From Chaetomium olivaceum (taxonomy: Eukaryota; Ascomycota; Sordariomycetes; Sordariales; Chaetomiaceae), in the NCBI GenBank assembly GCA_039881045.1, contig JAYWVB010000077.1:55357-119356 (forward strand): DNA of 64,000 nt. Direction: 5' to 3'. Below are positions 55,642 to 64,000 of this stretch, one piece after another. The notes beneath the pieces are model-generated. The model was not told the DNA's origin. It was given only the letters and a program-made list of their open reading frames with translations, and made no database searches. Both the position numbers and the translations under genes were made by a program. Numbering within the stretch: position 1 is the first letter of the stretch; every line of letters starts with the position of its first letter.

Positions 55642-56088
55642 GGTGCGTTCTTCTAGCAAATGCTTAGAATATCCAAGAACCTCGGGCTGAAGGAAGCTGT
55701 GTGTCGAGGAGGTTCTCAACTGCCATTCCGTCTATTTATGCACATTCCTAACCTTGGCGTGGCTTACCCTCTAGCGGCCAAAGTTTCGTCCGCACCAGTT
55801 TCCCTGCGACTTTTTCAGCTCGGCAGCGAAGATCTCCATGAAGCTCATTCGCTTGGCCAAGCTTCAACCTCGTATTCAACGTGCACATTCCGACAACGGG
55901 GTATCAGAGTAAGCCACCGTGTCTGGTGAGCATGGACGATGTGACAATGTGGCCCAGAAGCCGTCTAGTTTGAAACAGAACGCACAGAGCGTTTGAGAAC
56001 TGTGTGCAAGAGGTTCGCTGATGAAGTAATCAAAACGATACGAGCTCAGGCTTCAGACCCAAAATTTATCCTCCCTCGAGCGGAGTGA
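55642..56088. other. Intergenic
   Basis: Promoter of the Cys-rich secreted protein gene and 3' region of the F-box gene. Nothing else is recognised. Confidence 0.45.
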
Positions 56089-57549
56089 TTACGGCTGATT
56101 CAAGACCACGTCCGATACTTCCGGTGGGAATATCTGCTCCAACGACTGTGGGCAAGTCCACATAACTAAGGCGGTTGCGAGGTAATGGAATGGGCGCTTC
56201 CAAAATGGGATGTCTAACCGGTTTCTTGTGGTCGTATCGAATCGAAACAGAAAAACGACATTGCCAGCAACGTTGATGAGCCGGAAGAGCCTGAGATATG
56301 TTGTCAGCGTTGTCTGAATGATTTGCCGGCGGTAGAGTAGCAAAAGGTCGGCCTACATATTAAGGACAAACATGGCGAGGCTAGCTTGGGTGCTTTTCGG
56401 GATCGGATCGCCGCTCGCATTGGCTATCTCGGAGGCAACGTAGTATATGGGGGGAATCCAGAGTCCCAAAATGGTCAGCTCTATGGCTAAGATCCAGTGG
56501 TACGTTCCCCACATGTTGCGGGAGCAAGTGATGAAGCCCAGGGAAATCCACAACATGATAAAACTAGTCTATTGGACGAAACGTTAGCATAGCCGGTCGT
56601 TCTCCGCCAGAGTAATGACGACATATTGCAGAAACGGAACCCAACTCACCACGGTGGGCGCAAATACCAACACCACGTGCCGGTAATACCTCCACGAAAG
56701 GGCAGCAGCAACGATTCCTAGTCCGAGCTGGATCCAGCCGATCGAAAAGAAGACGAAGAGGACATCGTTATACCGCTTGTAGCAGAATCGATGCATCTGC
56801 TCACATCCAAAGGCGCCCCCGTCGGTGATGGGGAAGCCACACCAACGGCACACCCAAACAGTGTCAAAGTTTGCCAGGTCGAGCTTCTTGCCCACGCGGA
56901 TGCGGGGGTCGCGGGCCTTGAGGGCGCAGCTGAGGCAACGGCTAGCCAGCGGATACCCCGGGTCCGTCAGGACCGACCGCAGTAAGCGGGAACGAAAGGG
57001 ATCGTACAGCAGGCACGCCTTACAGTGGCTGAGAAGTTGGGCGTGCAACTGAGTCGGACCGTAGAGGGCGCGGATCTGCTTGGGGTCGATCAGCGCGCGG
57101 AGCCGCTTGCACGTCTTGCGCAGGCGCACCATATCGGCAAACGCGAGACGCTGCAGAATCATGAGCCAGATCTCGGGGGGTAAAGTAAGAAGATGACGGG
57201 GGCACGGCTTGGGGGCCGGTGGTGGCCGTGATGCTAGCCGGGTACGGGTCGTATGGGGGTTGCCATCTTTTGGTTTTGCAACCACCTCGGCGCCGGGTTG
57301 TGGTGAGGAAGTTGCGACGGGATCATGATCTTCCCGCCTAGCCAGTGACGAGATTGAGCTCCGGACCGTCTCGCGAAAACCACTAGGTGAAAGGCCAATG
57401 AGTTCGTGAATAAAAGAGCCCTCTTGGGCGGCTGGCTCCGGCGACATCGGGCCTGACGGTGATGGCCCGGAAGTAGATGTATTACTGATGAAGTCGGTCG
57501 GCGGCGTACGCTCCACTGCGACAGGGGTGATAGGAATGAGAGGCGCCAT
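56089..57549 (-). CDS. F-box protein with C-terminal transmembrane helices
   Basis: Exons 57549-56650, 56568-56357 and 56290-56089, 437 aa; introns of 81 and 66 nt with frame kept (APTVTSFIML and VLNMLFRLIN junctions). A Pro/Ser-rich N-terminus of about 120 residues is followed by an F-box (LLTLPPEIWLMILQRLAFADMV then RLRKTCKRLRALI, given in two parts) at about 125-160. A Cys/His cluster comes next (HCKACLLYD, RCLSCALK, VWVCRWCGFPI, FGCEQMHRFCY), suggesting zinc binding. Then come about four hydrophobic helices (VLFVFFSIGWIQLGLGIV, HWILAIELTILGLW and others). F-box proteins recruit substrates to SCF ubiquitin ligases; combination with membrane helices suggests a membrane-bound adaptor. Partners are unknown. 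Confidence 0.8.
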
Positions 57550-58352
57550 GGCTGACCGAACGTCGGGTTGTTGAGGGAAAGGGTAAGAATACCTTAGGTG
57601 AGGTACCTTAGGTACCGAGGTACAGTACCAGCTAGGTGGTACTTAAGGTAATCAGAACGGGATAATCTCCACTACCTAACCAACGCAGTCAAGCAGCAGG
57701 TACGTTTATCTGATTTGTGCCACCAAGGACGAGACAACAACCAGTCCTAGAGTCCTAATGTAACTTTCTAGGTCGTGCGAAATACAGAACCTATCGCAGC
57801 CTGGTGCCTGCGGCTGAGGGCGACGGCCTCGCCACTTGCAAGATCGGGCGGGGCTCACAGTGAAAAGAGGTCTCTTGGCTGCCCGCCCCGGGTTGTTTGC
57901 TTCCAGGTTGCACACTGGCAAGAAAAGTCCGAAGACGCCACCACCCCAGCAAGTAAGTGAGTGGTTGATTGACAGTTCAACAACTCAACGAAAAATTGTC
58001 AGCGATGGACGCTACCTCATTGCTTTTCAAGGTCAAGATCGTGCAAATCATGCACGCGCTCATCTGTGCGTCGCCATAATGTTGGTGCGGTACGGAAGAA
58101 GCTCGGTAAGAGAGGTCTGTGCCTTTATCAACCTTGAGAACTGACAGGGTTCCGCTGCGGGGGTCAGCCACTGCAGGCGAATGCGTTCGGATGGCCCACT
58201 CAACCCCACCCTCTGGCCACGACAGCTGGTCGTGCGCGTCATGGCTTGCAAGGTCTGTACCAAGGAGCTGTTTGCACAGAGTTGGGCGCAGAGAGCGGAA
58301 CATAGGTACAAGGCTTATTGAAGGTATTCGAATACCATTTAGGCTTCTTTAT
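57550..58352. other. Intergenic with GGTACCTTAGGT-type short repeats
   Basis: The first 120 bases (57585-57660) are built from overlapping TACCTTAGGTACC and GGTACTTAAGG motifs, many self-complementary. The rest is GC-richer with no supported gene. The right end is the target duplication of LINE copy 3. Confidence 0.5.
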
Positions 58353-58367
58353 TAATAAGGATAAAGG

Positions 58368-59571
58368 GCCCGAGCCTATCCAGGGCTCGGGAGGTCTACG
58401 TAAAGTGCATCCGCAGTGCCATAGCTTACGGAGCCTCCAGCTTCCACCAACCAACAGCTCCAAGAGCTACAGGGCCGAAGGGGCCTGCAAAGGTCTTGTC
58501 AAAAGCTCAGAACAGGAGCCTTCGAATAGTAGTAGGGGCATACAAGTCAGCTCCTATTCGGTGCTTAGAAACAGAGGCCTGGGTGCCACCGCTAGACTTA
58601 TATCTCAACAAGCGGCTGGCCGACTTCGAGGGCCGGCTACAGAAGCAGGCCCTACAATCAGGGGCTGGGCCGGAGGCCGAGAGAATAACCACGGGGCATC
58701 TCATCACTGAGGCCTGCAATAAGGTCTACCGAAGGTTCAACAAGAGGAGGAAAACCCGAGGCCGGAGGCCCCGTCAGGGCCCGCAGAGCCCCACGCCCAC
58801 TGAACTAGCCGCTAGTGTAGTGGCCCAGTGGGTTAACTACAAATGGAAGATCGGGGGGAAGGACAGGGGGTCGAATACCAAGGAGGTGGTCGAACTGGCC
58901 TGGCAGGCCCGGTGGGAACAACAGAGAGCTAGTCAACAAAGTACTACTCGACAGAGGGTATTAAACAGGAGGATAGCCGACGAAGACCCCCCAGCCCTCT
59001 TATTTACCGACAAAGCTCTGATGAGACACGAAGGTCTTACAAAGGCGCAGAGCTCCCTCCTTTCCCAGGCCCGTATCGGGGATATAGGCCTCCGGGACTA
59101 CCTGTTCAGGGTGAAAGTCCCGGAGGTCCGTACCCCCTATTGCGAGTGCGGGAGAGGCAGGGAGACAGTGGAGCACTTGGTGGTTTGGTGCCCCGACCCG
59201 CCGTTACAAAGGCCGTGGGACGGCAGAGAGATTCGGTCACATCGGGACCTACAAACCGTATTACGGGGAGTAGGTGCCCGGAGCAGAAGATTTGTTAGGA
59301 AGGTCCTTGGCTGGCTGATGGACTCTGGCCGGCTACTGGAGTATAGCCTAGCCAGAAGGCTGGAGCTAGAAACAGTGGATGGGGAGGGCTAGAGGGCACG
59401 GAGGCCGGCAAAGGGCCTCCTTTCTTTTGCAGTATGACGGATTCACAGATTGTTGTCTCAAAGTGGTAGACAGAGGTTTTTATCCGGCCTATACGGTACG
59501 GTTCCCTTTGTAAATAGCAGTAGAAGGACCGGCGCGCCCCAGGGCATATCGGTGTAGGAAATAATAATAAT
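58368..59571 (+). mobile_element. 5'-truncated LINE of a second Tad-like subfamily
   Basis: Flanked by AATAAGGATAAAGGG (58353-58367 and 59572-59586; a 16th base T also matches). It ends in AATAATAATAATAA, similar in style to the other LINE tails. It contains an uninterrupted 3' part of ORF2 but differs so much from the other two copies that it must be another subfamily. Confidence 0.87.
58370..59392 (+). CDS. Partial LINE ORF2 (C-terminal reverse-transcriptase region and zinc tail)
   Basis: Open from the truncation point to TAG at 59390-59392, about 340 codons. It starts in AREVYVKCIRSAIAYGASSFH, corresponding to the region after the catalytic reverse transcriptase domain. It goes on with QNRSLRIVVGAYKSAPIRCLETE and WVPPLDLYLNKRLADFEGRL and ends with the zinc motif CECGRGRETVEHLVVWCPDPP and SLARRLELET. 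It has no stop or frameshift, but catalytic FADD and endonuclease are absent, so it is not functional. Confidence 0.85.
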   Translation, partial: PSLSRAREVYVKCIRSAIAYGASSFHQPTAPRATGPKGPAKVLSKAQNRSLRIVVGAYKSAPIRCLETEAWVPPLDLYLNKRLADFEGRLQKQALQSGAGPEAERITTGHLITEACNKVYRRFNKRRKTRGRRPRQGPQSPTPTELAASVVAQWVNYKWKIGGKDRGSNTKEVVELAWQARWEQQRASQQSTTRQRVLNRRIADEDPPALLFTDKALMRHEGLTKAQSSLLSQARIGDIGLRDYLFRVKVPEVRTPYCECGRGRETVEHLVVWCPDPPLQRPWDGREIRSHRDLQTVLRGVGARSRRFVRKVLGWLMDSGRLLEYSLARRLELETVDGEG

Positions 59572-59780
59572 AATAAGGATAAAGGGTCGATAGTTATAGA
59601 ATATGTATGCGCGCCGGAACAAGCCCTTTTTGGGGGGGAAGAAAATGGAAGCGATAATTATCTAGATGTCTAGATAGACTCAGATTCCGGGAGAGCTGAT
59701 TGCACAACCTGGTCCTGGATAAGTACATTAGATAGGCAGCGTGGTAGAGATATATAACTGGCGGCCCGCCTGCGGGGTGC

Positions 59781-62553
59781 CTAGATACCTGTCCAATGTA
59801 CACACTCGAATTCATCGTTGTCCAGGTCTTGTTGTACGTTATGATAGGTATCTGTGATGGACGGGACCATGACCGGGTCCGTTGGCGAGATTCCATGACC
59901 ATGTATCCCCGGCACTCTCTGCGCCCCGAACGGGGGCGGTCGCAAACAGAGATTGTGCATCTCCTGCCCAAAGCCCATGGGAGAGTAGTCATTCTGTGAC
60001 CCGAGCGTCAGACCAGACGAAAAGCTTGCCGCTCGCTGGCCCGAGAACGAGGTGTTGACCGCCAACCCCGAGTCAGTAGGTAACAACTGGGACCGCTGCC
60101 CGTGCCCGTGCTGACTGCCCAGCGTGCCAACCATGTTTTGATGTCGGCTTCCAAACCCCAAATGAATCTGCATCGGCTGCGGGACCGTAACAGCTTGGCT
60201 TGGTTCGCCGTTGCTTGCCTTGCCGCCGGGAAGAAAATCCAGCATCATGTCCCCGAGGTTATCTACGCCGCCGACGGGGAAACCACCGGTAGCGGGCGGC
60301 ACATACGGCATGTGTGACTGTATCCCCATCATCAGCGGCTGGTCCAGGTTTCCCAACATCTTGGTGCTCTGAGGAGTAGCGGCTGGTGGCGAAACGCTAC
60401 TCTCAGAGCGTCCTGAGCCCTGTCGTGTAGGGGTAAGGAGTACTGAGCTCCGCCGACTTGCCATCTGTCGCGAGGTGTGGATACGCAGCCGTTTGCGACT
60501 ACTCGCGGCTCCACCAGACCTCAACCGGCAGGCCTCGAAAACCGAGTCGATATGATTCCTGAAAACATCAAACATAGGGGCGATGTTGTCGGCCGGCCCA
60601 TTCCTTCCCAGATCCGTTTCCGCAGCTGACCCATGGACTCGTCCGTGTTGAACTGAGCATACACTTCATCCAACTCAGTCGGGGGTACGAAATCTAAAAG
60701 CACATGTCATTAGCTCCCTAACACAAACGGGCGCTTGTCGATTTTGCGTACCAGGTTCGGGGATATCGATATCCCCGGGGAACAAGCGACCCCACAGACT
60801 CGTCCAGCAGTCGATTTTAGCGTCCGCCTTGCGCTCGTTAAGAGCTTCTTCGATCACCGACGTGATGCCATCTTCTGGATCCGCACTAGGCGGCACGGCG
60901 TGGGGGTCGCAGATCTCGTCCTTGCCGACAGAGATATGTTCATTCAAGGCTTTCTGTGTCCCCATGGCCCGCCTGCACCGCGGGCACGTGAAGGGCAAAA
61001 CCGCTGTTTGCTTATGGAAGTTTTTGACATGGCGCCTGCTCCAGGTTAGATGGCGGCCCGAAACTGGAAAGGCTGGGCCCCAGTGAGGGACAGTATACTT
61101 ACTTGAGCTGAGGGACATCTGGGAACGACTGAACAGCACAACTCTGAAAGTCCCGGACATTGAAACGCACCGGGTTCCTCTTACGGAAAGGGCAGCTGAA
61201 ATGCATATCGGAAGACTGTTGGGTCTGCGAGACCCTTTGGCGTTTCCCGCCACTGGGGCTGCCGTCGCCAGCACCGCCGCCATGGTCATGCCCAGCGTTG
61301 GACCGTTTCCGACCCCCGCTACCATTGCCCTGGCCTCCACCGCCCCCACCACCGGGACCGATCCCATCCGCAACACCCCCGGCCGGCCAAATGGGAACAG
61401 CGTTGGTGCCCGTTCTTCCCCATGTTGACTCGTCGATCACTATGCCGGTATTGCTAAGGCCGCTGTTGAGAATGATGTGGGATATCTCTTCCAAGCAGTA
61501 GCTGACAGATTCGTAGACTGACGAGGCGGTCCCTGCAAGAGCAACGTTGTCAAGTTGGACACCAAACGCCTGCTGGAGGACCAAGTTGCAGACCTCGTGA
61601 ATTATGTTGTCATGCGGTCTGGGTGTCGACCGACCACTTCGGTCCTCGGATGCGCCCGATTCCTCGCTATAGTTTGAGCTGGGCGGCTCGTGCGGCCCGG
61701 GAGCAACGGCATCTACTGATGCTTCAGCTACCTTGGGCATGCTCTCGTCCGGGGTTGTTCCCCCGGGAGTTGACGCACCGTCCTCTTCGGCATCGGCATC
61801 CGTTTTGTCTTGTCGTACCGCGCCCTCCTCGCCCGGGATCACGTCAACTGTGCCTCGACTAGCGTCGTCGGCGTCATGCCTGTCCGCGTGTTCCGGGACA
61901 GCATCGTCTGCCGTAACCCAAGAGTCGATGATCCAGGGTTCTCGGGCACTAGAAAGGCTCGATTGCGCACCGGAAGCCGGATTGGGCGAGGCATCAGGCA
62001 CAGTGTACCGGCTAAGGCTCGACTTCCTTGAAGCCATTTGCTCCAGACGACGGTGTCGAAGAGTTAACGCATCAGGTGATGAGCTGTAGGGGGATGCTCG
62101 GGATTTATCTGCCTCGGAAGCAACGGTCGGGACACGGATTGGCGGGCGCTTCTGCAAAGCTATTGGACGAGGGAACAAGCCGCTGCGCCGCGGTGACGAC
62201 GCGTAGACTTCCGCCTCGATATTAGAGCCTTCGTCAGCAAAGGCGACGTCGGGACTGTTGAGATCAGTCAAGTCGGTGGCCGTAGATCCCGCGATGGACC
62301 AGCCGGTGTTGCTTCGCTGAGGGCAAAAGTCGGAGAGGGAACTCTCAGCGGTATCACGTCTCTCAAGTCGGGCATCCTCGATCATGTCCTTGTCTCTCTT
62401 CACCACAGGCCCGGTTCCCTGGATTGCGAGATGCTTGGGCCCTGGCTGAGGCCCTTCCGCTGCAGAACTTTCGGCGCTTCCATCCTGATCTTGCACCGCG
62501 GCGGCCATCCAGGGTCCGGCCGAAGGCGAAGCCGTTCCAGAGGGACGCTCCAT
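59781..62553 (-). CDS. Long C2H2-type zinc finger regulator, one frameshift in exon 3
   Basis: Exons 62553-61103, 61035-60752 and 60693-59781; introns of 67 and 58 nt (GTAAGT and GTACGC donors). Exon 1 (about 480 residues) is mostly disordered Ser/Pro/Asp, then a conserved helix region (IIHEVCNLVLQQAFGVQL, SVSYCLEEISHIIL) and a Gly-rich tract. Finger elements follow: MHFSCPFRKRNPVRF with RHVKNFHK across intron 1, and FTCPRCRRAMGTQKALNEHI. The later part DFVPPTELDEVYAQFN runs into a helical NHIDSVFEACRLRSG that lies in another frame. One base is missing near 60592 (a GGCCGGCC context), since a shift gives DNIAPMFDVFRNHID. The C-terminus is Gln/Gly/Met-rich. It is probably a nuclear DNA- or RNA-binding protein of a family common in ascomycetes; targets are unknown. 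Confidence 0.76.
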
Positions 62554-64000
62554 CGACGCGGTTGCCCGGAGTGAGAGGCAAAATCCACTGTGGTCGCTCG
62601 TTGGTCGGCAAAGTGGCCAATTGGTGTCCTACAGATGCCGCCAGCAATCTTGTCTAAATCGCCGGATATGTCAACCGCGTGTAATGAGCTTGGTTTGATA
62701 TACCAACGCCGCAATACCAGTGCGCGAACCAGCCGGGACACAAACAGCCAACCCCCCTCACCAACAGGCACAAGGCTGGATGCAACAGCAAGGGCGGATG
62801 GCGGGCTGCCGCCCACCGTTTCAGCGGGGGCACCTTTTTGGTCCAGCCTCAAAGCAGCGAGGTCATCGGGTCATTGGCTGTGGTGGCTGCAACTCGAGGG
62901 GCTCTGCAAGGCGGCGGCGCTGTCCGGCTTTGCAGCCGATGTTGGTTCCAACGCCATGGAAATCAGGGGCATTATTGGCTCAAGCTGAGATTCGGGAGCG
63001 CGAACTTGAAAGCATTCAAGCAACCGGCGCTGTTGGTTCGTTCTCATTTGGTACCACCCGTCGTCACGCTGGCTGAAAAAAAAGCGTGTTCACAAATGCG
63101 CCCAATTGACACCGTCGGCCCAAAGGCAAACTTGCCTCCTGCATCGCGTTCATGTGCTAAGAACGTCTCGCATGATCGCATGATGTCTCCGTTCACAGCT
63201 GCGCCGCAGGAAGCAGAGCTGACGCGACTTCAAATAACAAATGTGGGGTCTTCAAGTCCAGAGCCAACCATGACGGGAGGCACGCAGGCAGCCATGGCCC
63301 GAGCCATGGCGAGGCCGCTGCGACCAAGCTTGGCGCGGTTCTTCGAAGCCAACCAATATTTTGTAGTGAATCAGAAGTGTGGCTTGGAACTGTCACTTTT
63401 GAGGGTGGAGCCACATTTGGGCGGGGGGTGGGCCAGCGACGTCGACAGTGAAGCTTCCATCCATCGAGTCGCTGTTCAGCCCAACAGCAACTTTGGCGCA
63501 TCTCGCCATCACAACATCCTTCACCGAAAACACTCTCCTCGGGCAATGTGGTACCCTCTCTATTTCGTCTTGATGACTCGCCAATCTTGTTTCCCTCCTT
63601 AAGCCCTGGGTGGGTTCTACCGGCCGCACCAACAACGCAGCAACCCGACCTTGTGCGATGACCCCCTCCCCTGGCACTACCAAGGCAACCTGGACAATCG
63701 CCTCAGGTGCTGCTTCCTCGCGTGGGAGCAAAACTGGTCATAGCAGGAAAGGTAACAGATACCCTCTTTCGGTGTCATACGCACGAGGCTACTACTGGGT
63801 TCCCTTCACGGTTTGGCTGGGCTGATGGGATCGAATAACCGAATGTAACTGCATCCCTGGCCGCTACCGCCCACCGTACAAAATCGTGTGAGGTGGGGGC
63901 GCCAAGCTCACGAGCTTGCTCTGCACCAGAAGTACCCTCGAGCTCTGCCCGCAACAGCGACTTTGAACAACATCAGCAACCAGCCATCGGCCTTCTGAAT
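62554..64000. other. Intergenic, promoter of the zinc finger gene
   Basis: A 254-codon plus-strand frame (62838-63602) is the longest here, but it has no domain, hydrophobic segment or splice support and overlaps other frames, so I do not call it. No RNA gene or repeat is seen. Confidence 0.45.

Noticed and set aside
62838..63602. A 254-codon plus-strand open frame upstream of the zinc finger gene
   Set aside because: No motif, signal peptide or splice context; it overlaps other open frames in GC-rich promoter DNA, so it is probably chance.

Overview
This window is a nuclear segment of a filamentous ascomycete. Introns are short (about 50-126 nt) with GTRNGT donors and CTNAC-like branch sites. 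Gene families such as GH7 cellulase, fungal LPMO, AA8 cytochrome, CFEM, DUF2985 and siderophore transporter point to Sordariomycetes, probably Sordariales. All exon models are my own splice-site reading, checked for reading frame but not against any database.

Layout. 0.8-5.6 kb: a MetE-like methyltransferase, an EthD-alpha/beta-hydrolase fusion broken by one frameshift, and a multi-pass membrane protein. 6.2-8.4 kb: a lytic polysaccharide monooxygenase (AA16-like) next to a stand-alone AA8 cytochrome, both on the minus strand, a plausible enzyme and electron-donor pair. 9.0-12.2 kb: an apparently intact hAT transposon with 8-bp target duplication. 12.4-20.1 kb: a DUF2985 membrane protein, a tRNA-Gly relic, a 14-TM MFS exporter and a LAT-type (methionine permease-like) amino acid transporter. 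20.9-22.6 kb: a GH7 cellobiohydrolase without CBM1. 22.6-25.2 kb: gene-poor. 25.2-30.7 kb: a full-length Tad-like LINE with 16-bp target duplication.

31.8-32.6 kb: a GNAT acetyltransferase pseudogene. 33.2-34.6 kb: an AIF/AMID-type FAD oxidoreductase. 35.6-37.6 kb: a three-domain P-loop kinase / HAD / uracil phosphoribosyltransferase gene with five frame changes. 39.2-40.9 kb: an ACT-type permease with a compensating frameshift pair. 41.2-43.1 kb: a siderophore-transporter pseudogene. 43.7-44.3 kb: a second, 5'-truncated LINE copy. 44.5 kb: a small CFEM protein. 45.5-47.9 kb: a Mutator-like transposase with two in-frame stops. 48.0-52.1 kb: an unidentified nuclear-type gene head-to-head with a PIF1-type helicase (possible Helitron fragment). 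52.7-53.6 kb: a secreted HD-domain protein. 55.1-55.6 kb: a Cys-rich secreted protein. 56.1-57.5 kb: an F-box membrane protein. 58.4-59.6 kb: a third LINE remnant of another subfamily. 59.8-62.6 kb: a long C2H2-type regulator.

Two themes stand out. First, mobile elements of four or five classes lie within 64 kb, several with perfect target-site duplications. Second, many otherwise recognisable genes carry one-base indels, often in homopolymers and sometimes in compensating pairs. This is either widespread gene decay or residual sequencing error, and it must be settled before calling these genes dead. CreA/XlnR control of the cellulolytic genes is expected from family knowledge, but I saw only weak direct promoter evidence.
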